A stretch of 64,000 nt of DNA from Lithodes maja (Eukaryota; Arthropoda; Malacostraca; Decapoda; Lithodidae), in the NCBI GenBank assembly GCA_037953745.1, contig JBAKBP010013010.1, positions 1 to 64,000 on the forward strand, in the 5' to 3' direction. The notes under the pieces were generated by a model. The model had not been told where the DNA came from. It saw nothing but the letters and a program-made list of their open reading frames with translations, and searched no databases. This document shows positions 12,601 through 22,256 of this stretch, one piece after another (the first letter of the stretch is position 1; each line of letters begins with the position of its first letter). The translations under genes were made by a program, and so were the position numbers.

Positions 12601-14718
12601 CGAATCACCGAGAAGTGCAGCAGAATCAATGTCCCTTTTCCTGCCCTTAGCAACCTTCTCCTGATCCTTCCTCCACTGTCCCCGAGGTTGAGTGCTAGGC
12701 TGTGCAGGAGCCGCAGAGCGAGATCGGGTTACCACACAGGCCATCTCATCCTGTTGGCACCTCCCAACCCATTCCCGATTCTCACCATCCACGTCGGCCG
12801 CCCTCTCGGCAACGACTAAGGGTGGAGTCCCGGAAGTGGGCACCGCAAAGTCGTTGCCGAGAAGAAGGTCGACGCCCTCAACTGGCAAACACTCAACGAT
12901 CCCTACATCCAGCTCCCTGCACACCTCTCCCACTCTCAACTCCAACCTCACAAGTGGGTATGACCTCGTAGCATTTATACCCTGCACCACAACAACTCTG
13001 GCCGCATTTATCGGTTTCCCTGTGAAGTTCCTCAACAAAGTTTGCGAAGCCCCCGTATCCCTCAGCAAGTCAACCCTCCGTAGTTCACTCCCCCAGCTCA
13101 CAAACCCGTGTCCCCGATGGTTACAGAAAGTGTCCCGGACAGGTGTCGAGCCTTCCGTACGCTTCTTTACCGCGTGTGCCTCAGCTGCTGACAACCTACC
13201 CCGGGCAGTTGCTGCAGCCTTCAGAGACACACCGATACTGTGAACCAATGACACCGGCTTAGCGGGAGTGTTACTAGGGCACTCACGTGAATAATGGCCT
13301 AGCTTCTGACATTTGTAACATTTCACATCCCCAATGGGCTTCTTCCCTTGTGCGGGCGAAGAAGGGGCCTGACCTTTAGTAAACGGGAGAGGCTTGTGTT
13401 TGTAGGTGTTATTAGGTGCAATGCATTTAGTGTGGTTATGTGTGTCATAGGATTTGTTATTATCGAAAACTCTGGTGGGTGGGGTATAGCGCCCCTTCTG
13501 CCCTGACTCAGCCCTCTGAGCGGCACCGCAACCACGAATCAATGATAATCTGAGGTCTGCCATCTTGGCAGCCTCCTCTACTGTCTTGGGACATTTTTCC
13601 TTAATGTTCAGCGTTAGATCGGTTCCAGTGCATTTGTAAAACTGTTCCAGATAGAAAAGTTGCTTAATTTCCTCAGCCGACTCTGCGTGCTCGGACCGAA
13701 ACCAGTTATTACCTGCATCTGTTAAGTCCCGTGCGTGCTCCATAAAACTGACGTCGCTCTTCTTATTCACGCCACGGAACTTCAATCTATAAGTTTCGGG
13801 TTGCAGTTCGTAGGCCCGGAGCACAGCCTCCTTCACCAGTCCATACACTACACTCTCGTCCAGTGACAGTGCATCGTAGGCTTTCAACCCCTTACCCACT
13901 AGACGTGATGAAACTAATGCTGCCCATTTAACCTCCGGCCAGTCATACTCACGACACTTCTTTTCGAAACGAGCAAAAAACTCAGTCACTGCTGTCTCAT
14001 CAAATGCGGGTACTAACTTAATTAAATGCGAAAGTGAGTCTGTAACCCAGTGCCCACCACCGAGATGACGCCCCGTGGTCTCTACTCTAGACTTCTCGAC
14101 ATCCATTTCAGCTTGGTACCTGGTTGCATCCTGATTGGCTTGGATTCTAGCAACCTCTATGCGTTCTATACTAGCCTGTTGTATCTGAGTCTCCTGCAGC
14201 TTAAACTTAGCTAGTTCTAGCTGAAATAACATCTCAGGAGACAGGCCTGGGGGGGGAGAGCACAAAATGGGGGATCCACACCGAGACGTGTTTACGGGTA
14301 AGCCAGCTTGCCCTTGAGAACCCTCCTGCTGCATCGTGCTAAGACTCGCTGGCTGAGGGCCCAGCTCAGGGGTAGAGTGGAATGGAGGCTTGGAGGGAAC
14401 CCCCCAAGACCCCACTCCACCCACCGCCCCATCGCCATCACCCAACAAACATGCCACCAAATTCTTCTTGGGCCAACTGTCAGGACAGTCCCGCCCCAAA
14501 ACCGTGGCTAAACAGCGAAGACCGTAACAATCAATAGCCTGCAGGCGCTGTTCGGTCAAAGGTGTCTGCAAAAATGCCCGGGCATCCCTCTCTCCACTTA
14601 TAATACTCCCCTCCCTAAACATCTGTTGTACTTGCTGGTTACTAGGCTGTACCGTGTTATCCTCCCCCGTAAATGATGAGTCATTAGACATAGTGCTGGT
14701 TATACAATTGCTGTTCAT
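9619..14718 (-). CDS. gag-pol: Intact Gmr1-like Gag-Pol polyprotein (A2)
   Basis: A single open frame of 1699 codons. In order it has a possible SAP-like segment (about 50-95) and a Gln-rich coiled coil (about 165-210). A capsid follows, with a SCAN-like part at about 305-392 carrying the LEQF core. Next come the zinc knuckle CYKCQKLGHYSREC (467-480) and an aspartic protease with DTGAS at 554. The integrase has an H2C2 finger (H842, H849, C879, C882) and the DD35E triad D913, D972, E1008. The RT has D1369 and YLDD at 1429. RNase H has D1578, E1620 and D1647. Integrase before RT is the reverse of usual Ty3/Gypsy elements and is known from the Gmr1-like group. All catalytic residues that I can check are present, so it may be functional. 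The first Met (14718) is used here; a Met nine codons later aligns better with the start in family B. Confidence 0.95.
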   Translation of the reverse strand: MNSNCITSTMSNDSSFTGEDNTVQPSNQQVQQMFREGSIISGERDARAFLQTPLTEQRLQAIDCYGLRCLATVLGRDCPDSWPKKNLVACLLGDGDGAVGGVGSWGVPSKPPFHSTPELGPQPASLSTMQQEGSQGQAGLPVNTSRCGSPILCSPPPGLSPEMLFQLELAKFKLQETQIQQASIERIEVARIQANQDATRYQAEMDVEKSRVETTGRHLGGGHWVTDSLSHLIKLVPAFDETAVTEFFARFEKKCREYDWPEVKWAALVSSRLVGKGLKAYDALSLDESVVYGLVKEAVLRAYELQPETYRLKFRGVNKKSDVSFMEHARDLTDAGNNWFRSEHAESAEEIKQLFYLEQFYKCTGTDLTLNIKEKCPKTVEEAAKMADLRLSLIRGCGAAQRAESGQKGRYTPPTRVFDNNKSYDTHNHTKCIAPNNTYKHKPLPFTKGQAPSSPAQGKKPIGDVKCYKCQKLGHYSRECPSNTPAKPVSLVHSIGVSLKAAATARGRLSAAEAHAVKKRTEGSTPVRDTFCNHRGHGFVSWGSELRRVDLLRDTGASQTLLRNFTGKPINAARVVVVQGINATRSYPLVRLELRVGEVCRELDVGIVECLPVEGVDLLLGNDFAVPTSGTPPLVVAERAADVDGENREWVGRCQQDEMACVVTRSRSAAPAQPSTQPRGQWRKDQEKVAKGRKRDIDSAALLGDSVLGPIINTGVDSGPDMVCNKAELGKTSREARAVARATKAVEPTSRGNVLLQNHLDALTPRDISEQQLQDASLARYSNGAIELEEDGDAKPGDFFRLNRILYRRFLDPKSKWEGGARVVDQVVVPNKYRESLLCLAHDVPVAGHLGVTKTLAALGRFFWWPGVKADVCAWVAGCATCQTTGKPNQTIPKAPLFPIPVTGPPFSKVVVDLVGPFPPTSSGNKFLLTIMDVATRYPDAYPMRNGSAKAVVKNLLLFCSRYGFPREVQSDQGSNFTSKLFKQTLQLHGICSVVSSAYHPESQGVLERWHSTLKSMLRCYCAEHDTDWDLGLPYVLFAAREVPGESLGFSPNQLVFGHNVRGPLSMVKEIWEGEEKPGSVLKYILESRERLIGCMAAAGNNLVNAQAVMKHQYDAKVKLRLFSVGQEVMLLLPLPGHPLSAKFIGPYVVAKKLSDLDYLVATPDRRRKHQLCHVNLMKEYVRRPSEPLTVPVLACSGQGGEGGGDSHAAEEDSWDCVISAEQWAGNTEQEARQAVSHLPEHQGAAVLGLFRSYPSVFAEHPGLTTQVTHDVDVGDNVPFKSVPYRVPPVKLPALREELKYMVERGMITEGYVKWTSPVTLQPKPDGKVRFCIDFRRLNGLTTTNPYPLPRVDDSVDKIGNAKYLTKIDLVKGYWQVPLSDRAKQVCGFVVDGKTYQCNVMPYGLKNAPATFQNLMNDICDEIPNCTVYLDDVIVYDDNFENHLRHLETLFGKLHDAGLVVNLRKCEFVKATVQYLGFVVGLGRVCPPLSKIQAINMFPRPTTKRQVMRFLGMIGYYRRFIRGYSTVLAPLTDLLSKSVKFCWAAECQRAFDLVKHLLCTHPILRAPDFSRSFQLATDASGVGAGAVLLQTDSEGLEHPVSFFSRKFNSAQRNYSTIEKELLAIVLSLKHFEVYVPAYGPVVTIYTDHHPLKFLNQFHNRNMRLTRWSLMLQEYNLNIQHIAGSENVIADCLSRVDDPG

Positions 14719-14945
14719 AAAAAAAAAAGAAGTGCTTATTACTAATTGCAGTCTCGACTCACAAAATGTTAAAGATGCTTGAATGACTCTACTCTAGACA
14801 CCCCTAACGAAACAATCTGCAAGTCCACCAATACAATAATGACACAATAAAAATTCCTCCAATATGCAAGAAAATTCTAGCCAGCTCTACTAGGTAGCAT
14901 AGAATAGTTCTCCAAAAAACATGTGATAGGATACTACTGAATCTT

Positions 14946-14959
14946 GTGCAAGGTCGCCA
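14946..14959 (-). promoter_or_regulatory. Primer binding site of A2
   Basis: TGGCGACCTTGCAC on the minus strand, three bases from the LTR end at 14963, identical to the site in A1 and A3. Confidence 0.7.
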
Positions 14960-14962
14960 TTT

Positions 14963-16766
14963 TGTTACGGCTGGATCGGCAATACATATTCGGGATTCTT
15001 GATCGTAGGACAGAAATGGCTTATGTGACAACGACACGCTCGATTCCAGTCCCAAATACTATATGCTCCAGACAACAAAAGCACCAACGCCCTACAGAGT
15101 TATCGTCTATGGTAACAAGGTACCTTAACTCGGCGAAAGTGTACAACAGGGGTAGGCTATGAGGCTAAACTCCCTCAGACATTTATAGGTTACGTTATTA
15201 CTAAAGAAATGCAATACTCAAGAAACTACGTTAATATTAAGCCTCTAATAATGTAGAATAGAAGCAGGCTAAAGGTATGACAGTGAAATGCTAAATGACA
15301 AATGTACACGCCTACTTGAAAGCGCGTGCACTAGAATAACTGTCCCCTACTAACATGCACTAGCATGTAGCATACAAGATTTTCATGATCCAGTAGATAC
15401 CTAATAATACACATGGAAGGAACATAAATAGTAGTCACTTATTGTAATAATGAATCTATACTTGGAATAACTAAAAGGTTGCAGGCAACAGTACTGCGCC
15501 GGTAGCCTACTACCGCATAGGCTACTTCGCTTCTCTCACTCTGTCTCCCCTCTGAGTCCGTACGCGCCCTACGCAACGGAACTCCGGACACAGCAGCAAA
15601 ACGACAGTGCAGTTAATTGATACATGAAAGTATTAATAGTGTTGTCTTGTGTGTGAGTAATGTGTACTGTAAAGTGTTACATACATAAACTTAAAGAGAG
15701 CTGCAATGCATAGTAAAATAAAGATATAACCCACTCATCATCCCCATGTGTTCTAGCTAGCAGGCCAAGTCACAGGAACAACGAGTCCCAGCACCGAAAG
15801 CGAGAACCCAGGAAAAGACTGCAGAGAACACAAGGACAGATAAATTACGTTACTCTACTATACCGGCACTACGAGCGAGCTGTAGTCTCTGGTACTACAC
15901 TCGCTCCTGGCTCGGTAGGCAAATCAAGGCTAAGTCCTCGCCCCTCTACAGACAACTCCTGGGCATGGTCGGGCTCTTACACATGGCACTAGTCTAGTCA
16001 CAAATTGGATGATGAGCTGGGCATATAACTCGTGAACATGTAGAACGTTCACCAACTATCCTCATCAAGAAGATCGCTGTTCACATTAACCCCTTAAATC
16101 TAATACATGTAAATATATGCTTGTCCTAAGAGTAATACGAGAGGTGAGTGCTGAAACTCCTTTAGGACCTCAAGGGAAGGGTATGCATTTAAATAGAGAG
16201 AAGAATGAAATGAGAGTAATGTCGTCAGAGAGAAAGAGTGCAACCGTGAGAAATTGGGAGAGAGGGCAAGGGATGTTAGAATCTCAAAGGTTCTAGGCAA
16301 CCTGGTCATAGAGCACACAGCGAGCCTCCAGGCAATGTGCTGTACGACAACATGGGCAGCCCAGACAGCATAGGCAGGCGGCAATGTACTACCAACCCTG
16401 TCGCACCTAGCTATAAGCGCAGGGCTGCCAACCGGTCCATACGTCTGGCAACCACCCCCCCGGCAGCGTGGCGCACCGCTACCCTCTCGCTCTGAAGTCT
16501 AACTCACTCTCTCTCTCTGAATTCCTATCATCTCATCTATCAACTTCTCTATTGATACTACATATTAAATGGAAGGTCTCGACATGGCTTAAAACAAAAC
16601 CCACCACTGGTTAGCAAATGACGAGACCTTTGCAGAGATACAAAGAACATAGTTATACGTTGTCACACTCAATATAAGCAGCCAGCATGGTACACGGTCC
16701 GTGACGGTACAGTGGAGTACCAAGGAGTACAATCAGGTTACGTTGCTACGCACTGGGTGCGTCACA
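14963..16766 (-). repeat. 5' LTR of A2 (1804 bp)
   Basis: A full LTR with TGTGACGCACCC at 16766 and GCCGTAACA at 14963 on the minus strand. It directly abuts a fragment of the unrelated family B LTR at 16767, which marks the outer edge of the A tandem. The short duplicated target expected here (perhaps CTAG, 16767-16770) cannot be confirmed, because the other edge lies before position 1. Confidence 0.95.
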
Positions 16767-16810
16767 CTAGCGAGTCACGAGTACATTCTGGCAAGCTGGC
16801 CAGCGTAACA
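16767..16810 (-). repeat. Remnant of B1 3' LTR
   Basis: These 44 bases are the same as the end of the complete family B LTR at 27903-27946, from CTAGCGAGTCACG to CCAGCGTAACA. They are followed by a purine-rich tract (minus strand) and then by the 3' end of the B1 internal region. The remainder of this LTR is missing at the junction with A2 and should lie on the far side of the A tandem. Confidence 0.85.
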
Positions 16811-17189
16811 CCCCGCCCAAGATGTGGGACGTTTTAGCCTCAGGTGAACGCCACATCTGACCAGACAGAATGCCCACCAACTATGCCCACCAACACCCAG
16901 CTACTCTCCCAAGTTGTGAAGACAAGGCACGAACACAAACATAAAACACTTCATTATGAAAACAAAATCTACACAACACTTCCCCAAAATAATAATAGTA
17001 TAATAATAATAATATTACGCTCAACGAGCAAGCTTCACCTAGCCTAGCCTACTAAGACAAAAACTCAGAGTGTCTTAGATTCTTGCTGTAACATACTGCA
17101 CTTATATACTATCAAAAAGAAAGAGTTTTTATGTGAGGTTTTTATATTTTTAATAGTATTTTTGGCGGCTTTGCACTACAGGGGCAAGC
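16811..17189 (-). other. 3' noncoding end of B1
   Basis: The stretch begins with a purine-rich tract on the minus strand (GTCCCACATCTTGGGCGGGG), comparable to the AATCTTGGGGGGG tract of family A. The rest is AT-rich with a short (AAT)n run near 16990-17015. I see no gene. Confidence 0.55.
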
Positions 17190-20100
17190 CTAATTTTTCT
17201 CCAAACTCAAACAAACACTGACTGAACGGCGAGGGTTCTCCTTAAAACATACCCTCCCGTGACAAACATTCAGCCAGAACAATATCAATGCCCTTAACAT
17301 GCCACACATCCAACCTGTGTTCCGGCAGCAAAACAACACCTGACACTGATAAACTGCCCAGTCCATCACAAGACTGGCACTTTTCTTCGCTCTCTCTGGC
17401 AACGGGGCCTGCCAATAACCTTTCACTATTTCCACCTTAGTGATAAACGACGCAGCCCCGATGCGGTCTATGGGGTCGTCAACTCTGGGTAATGGATAGG
17501 CGTCTGTCTGGGATAATGCACCCACACTCTTGCAATCAACACAAACACGGATCTTGCCACTCAACTCAGGTTGCAAAGTCACTGGCAACGACCACTCACG
17601 ATATCCTTTATCCCTCAGACCCTTCTCCAACATGAAGTCTAGCTCTGCTTTCACGACAGGCTGTTGAGCAGGATTTATACGGTAGGGAGCCAATTTGAGC
17701 TTTGCACTGTCTCCAGCCTCTGTCGGGTGCCCCCCCGGACATCAGACCTGGAGAATCAACAACCATGCGGACGTACTGCCACAGCCTAGTAAACAACTTC
17801 TCTTGGCGCTTAGGAACAAGAGGTTGCAACTTATCTCGAAGAACAACATGCTCATTGCCCTCCCACAACCCCGCCCGGACCGCAGTTTCTAAACTATAGC
17901 CTCCCTCCTTCTCCACCTCTGTCCCTAAAACAGTCAGGTCATGAGAGGGACAATCTGTACCACCTGTGCAGTCACTCCCACAGTTCATAAGTGTTAATGC
18001 TTCCCCGCCGATACCGTACATGCGCACCCCCGCATTCCTTGCGACTACATCTGCCTGCGCAGCATCACCGCCTTCAGCGCCACGGCCAGATACAGTCGGT
18101 CTACGGTAGGGCTGTTGCATTTTACTACAGCAGCATTGGGAGGCTATGCGACGATCGGGCGTATCTAGTCCATAGTTCACCTCACCAATCTGTTTAATGT
18201 TCTGATACTGACCACCGACCACCACCCTTAGCAGCCATAGGTCGACCCTGACCTGCCAAAGCCTCGTCGCCCACCTTGAACAACTTAAACAACGAGACCA
18301 ACGGTTTACTCACACCCAAGTGACCTGCCAGCGGAACACCGTGCACCGCATGAGTTGTGAGGCCTGGGTGCTTGGCACAAACAGTGGGGTATGAACCGAG
18401 CAGGTGCTGGATCGCTGCACGCTGCTGCTCAGGCAGGTGCTCAAGCGCTTCCACAGCCACCCGACTCGTGTTCCCCGCCCACTGATCCGCCGAGACATGA
18501 CAATCCCAACTTTCCACCACCTGTGCCTCACTGCCCCCCTCTCCTTCTCCACCTTGGCCGCTGCAGACCAACACAGGGACAGTAGCCTGCTCAGGTGGGC
18601 GCCTCACAAACTCCTTCAACAGGTTCACATGACATGCTTTCCCATCCTCATCGAGTTCAATAGCCCCGTTCCCACAACTCTCAAGTCTAGGATCTTCTAG
18701 TTGCACCTGGGAACTACTCTGTCACGGAGTGCCATCACGCCCTACCATGTCACTAGGGGGGACAGGTTCTGGGGCCACTCCGGAGCTCAAATTTGGTGCA
18801 AGTACCGAGTCACCAAGGAGTGTCGCTGGGTCCAAACTCTCAACCCGACCACCAGCCTCTACTTTCTCCTTACCCGACCCTTCCTCCGCTGGTCTGAAAC
18901 CTGGGTACTAGGCTGTGAAACCTGAGTGGACTGAGATGTCTCGAGCCCCTCTTGCCCCTCCCTACTCGTGTCGGCCGCCCTCTCGGCAACGACTAAGGGT
19001 GGAACCTCGGAAGCAGGCACCGCAAAGTCATTACCGAGAAGGAGGTCGACCCCCTCAACTGGCAATTTCTCCACAACACCCACATCCAACTCCCGTGTCA
19101 CACCATCCACCTCAAGCTCCACTCTGACCAGCGGGTAAGACCGCGTAGCATTGATGCCTTGAACCACCAAAACCTGAGCCGCGTTAATAGGCTTGCCAGT
19201 GAAGTTCTTAATAAGTGTCTGAGAAGCGCCCGTATCACGCAGCAGGTCAAGCCTATGCTTCACACCAGCCCACTTCACAGTGCTGTGCCCCCTATGACCA
19301 CAAAAAACATCTCGGTGGGGGGGGGGTGACGAGCCCTCCTGCTGCTTCTGCACTGGCTGTGACCTCGCAACCGACTGTTTACCCCGGGCAAACGCGGAAG
19401 ACCTCAAAGACACACCGATGTTGCTCACTAGTGACACCACTGCTGTAGGCGGTGTGCTCGGACATGAGCGCACAATATGCCCCTTCTTATGACACTTGAA
19501 ACACTCCACTTCGCTCTTGGACTTCCCCTGAGGTGGGTAAGGGCCCTGGCCTTTCTTTAACGGGAAGGGTTTCGACTTGGGATCATAATTGGCAACATTA
19601 CTCTTAATTGGATAATTAGTTGTGTCATTAATTCGGGGGGGTGGAGTGGTACGCCCCTTGTTACCTGCCTCAGCTCTCTGTGCAGACCCGCACCCACGAA
19701 TCAATGACAACCTGAGGTCAGCCAGCTCAGCCGCCTCCTGCAGAGTTTTTGGTTGCTTTTCTTTCAGTTTAAGAGTCAAGTCACTGCCAGTACATTTTAA
19801 AAATTGCTCTAACAACACTAATTGCTTCACTGCATCAAAAGTAGTTGCGTTCTCCGACCTCAACCAATTTTCAAATGCATCTGACAGCTCTCTAGCGTGT
19901 TCCTGGAAAGTACTCTCCTTTCTTTTAGGAACAGCCCTAAACTTCAGCCTATAGGTCTCTGGCTGTAGCTCATATGCCCTCAGGACAGCCTCTTTCAATG
20001 CCTCATAATTCACGCAGGAATCTAGGGGCAAAGCATCGTACGCCTTGAGTGCTTTCCCCGTCAATCATGACAAAACAAGGGCTGCCCACTTCTCCTCGGG

Positions 20101-20919
20101 CTATTGGTGCTCCCAGCACTTTTTCTCAAAACGGAGAAAGAATTCTGTAACTCCTAACTCATCAAACACTGGAACCAATTTTAGTAGATGCGACAGGGAC
20201 TGGTCATGGGGGCGACCCCCCTGGACGAAACGGTTCCCCGTTACCTCTACACAAGTTTTCTCTAGGTCAACATCGGCACAATACCTTGCAGACTCAAACT
20301 TGAGCTCAGCCTCATGCTTTCACTGCTCGAGCTCAGCCTCATGCTTCCGCAGATCGAGCTCAGCCCCTCGCTGCCTGAGCTTAGCCTCATGCTTCCGCTG
20401 CTCGAGCTCAGCCCCCTGCTGCTTAAGTTTGGCGAGCTGGAGCTGAAACAACATCTCGGGAGACGAACTATCAAGAAGGGGTGCTACTACCGGGGACCCA
20501 CTCCGTGAGTCACCTAGAGGCATACCCAACCGCCAGCGGACATCGGCCTGCGGGAACGTACCCGGCTCCGGAACCCGAGGGGGCGCCATGATAGGAGTTG
20601 AGTGGAATGGGGGCTTGGACGAAGGTGCCCCAGCTCCCGCTCCACCCGAACCCCCATGCACCCCACCCAGCACGCAGGTAACCAGCTCACTTCTCGACAA
20701 ACCGCTTGTACCAGAAAACCCTAAGACCATGGCTATACACTGCAGTCCGTACCGGTCCAGCCCCGACACCCGGTCCGCCGACACAGGCTCCTCCAAAAAC
20801 CTCCGAGCATCCTCCTCATTGTTCACCACCCGAACGCCGTTAACCAACTCCACCTTCTCCACCTCCTCGCCTGTCTCTCGCACTGTGCGCTCACTATGCT
20901 CAGACCCGTCCAGTGACAT
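17190..20919 (-). pseudogene. Decayed gag-pol of B1 with rearranged pol
   Basis: The gag starts at 20919 (MSLDGSE), aligned with the internal Met of family A Gag. It carries a SAP-like segment, repeats of a KHEAEL unit, a SCAN-like capsid, a CFKCHKKGHIVRSC knuckle and a DTGAS protease. Several stops break it: a TGA at the repeat region (about 20320), a TAG at 20101 and a TGA at 20065. Three or more frameshifts follow in pol, near 18830, 18200 and 17650. Pol has no integrase core. The RT-like end (17190-17693) reads TKVEIVKGYW where family A has TKIDLVKGYW, so the first catalytic Asp is a Glu. It then ends in unrelated sequence before any YxDD box. It cannot encode integrase or RT. Confidence 0.85.
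20260..20470 (-). repeat. Coding minisatellite in B1 gag
   Basis: A unit of about 27 bases encoding roughly RKHEAELEQ is repeated several times with variation, in heptad-like spacing typical of a coiled coil. The same place in B2 (25310-25420) has a different number and mix of units. The Gln/Glu-rich segment of family A lies at the same point and also varies in length between A2 and A3. Confidence 0.75.
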
Positions 20920-21162
20920 GATGGAGTAAAAAAAAAAAAATCTCAAGTCAAGACAAAAGTAGCCAAACTCTCGCGTAGCTTTATTCACAAAAAATATGCG
21001 AAGATGTTCTTGAGTGCAATACTAGGTCACCAATAATCTCCAACAAGTTCTATATATCCTCAAAACAATGTCCACTGCCAACAATGCGAGAAATAAATTC
21101 AACCCCAAATGGCAATAAGATGTCTCCAAAAAAAAAATGCAATATTCAGTTCACTATATGCT

Positions 21163-21177
21163 GGACTAAGGTCGCCA
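21163..21177 (-). promoter_or_regulatory. Primer binding site of B1
   Basis: TGGCGACCTTAGTCC on the minus strand, two bases from the LTR end at 21180. The first ten bases are the same as in family A and the rest differs, so the primer tRNA may be the same or a close isoacceptor. Confidence 0.65.
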
Positions 21178-21179
21178 TT

Positions 21180-22256
21180 TGTTACGACCGGCACTACGAA
21201 ATAAACAAGGGCACTTAATAATGGACTAGAAGATAGGCTATATCTGCAACAACGGTACGCTAATTCCAAACCCTCGAACTATTACGCCTGTGAACAAAAC
21301 ACTTACACCCTCCAGAGTTAATCTACTGGATAACGGAGTATCAATTAACTGGGTTAAGTGTACTTCTATAAAGGCTTTCCGGTGACGGCAAAGCCTACTC
21401 ACAACAGGAGTACTTCACGTTAATAAAATGCTCTCAAGTAATAACAATGCTTAAATAAACTATAACAAGATTTAATAAAGGAGTATATGCTTTCGTTAAC
21501 TTTAGTGTGAGTCTGAACTCAACACTAAACTCTTCAATGCTCTATGAAAACACTGGAAGTCTAGTCCTACAGCAATCAGCTATGGAATCTTCTGAAAACG
21601 TCTGATGCTCTAAGATGCTCGTCGAATATAGAACAGAAATAATGCAGGGGCAGGACACCAAAGCGTGTATCTTAAATACACCAACACGTAGGATACATAT
21701 ATATAAAACAAGGGAGTGCAACAACTCTGTGACAGCACTAATAATAGCCATTCAAAACAGTACTTCCTTAGCCAACGTAACAGCCAAACTGGGTTGTGCA
21801 CTATGCATCAACCTAGGCTAAAATATGGCGTGAATAATTCCTAAAGCATACGCAATTAAAGTTAATAAACACAATTCTGTCTTTCTCACTAATAGAGTCT
21901 AGCAGTGGCATAACAGGTACAAGGATTGTAGGCAGAGCGCAAGCATGCTCGTAGCGTACTGTCTCCCCTTGAACAGATTTCCCTTATGTTACGTTAAGTG
22001 ACTAGAAGGCTTTCTTGGTAAGTCCAGATCTCAAGTATCTGGTCTTACCCTGGCGCTCCACAAAGGTCAACAAAATGAGGTAGCAAGCATACAAGTAAGA
22101 GTAGGCAAAAGCCCTTCGCTTGTATGCTGCTACACTCGCAAAGGAAAAATATGCACAAAGGTTACAGGCTACCTAGCTCCGTCAAAGTCGTACAGGCTCT
22201 GACTTGCCACATACATAACTCAGACAACGACCAAAGATACCCTCCACTGTCTAGCA
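21180..22256 (-). repeat. B1 5' LTR, truncated
   Basis: This matches the first 1.08 kb (plus-strand order) of the complete B LTR at 26169-27946. It stops at 22256 after CTGTCTAGCAT, where the full LTR goes on with TAAATAGTAATAAAG. Instead the sequence turns into pol of B2. About 700 bp of this LTR is missing. Confidence 0.88.
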
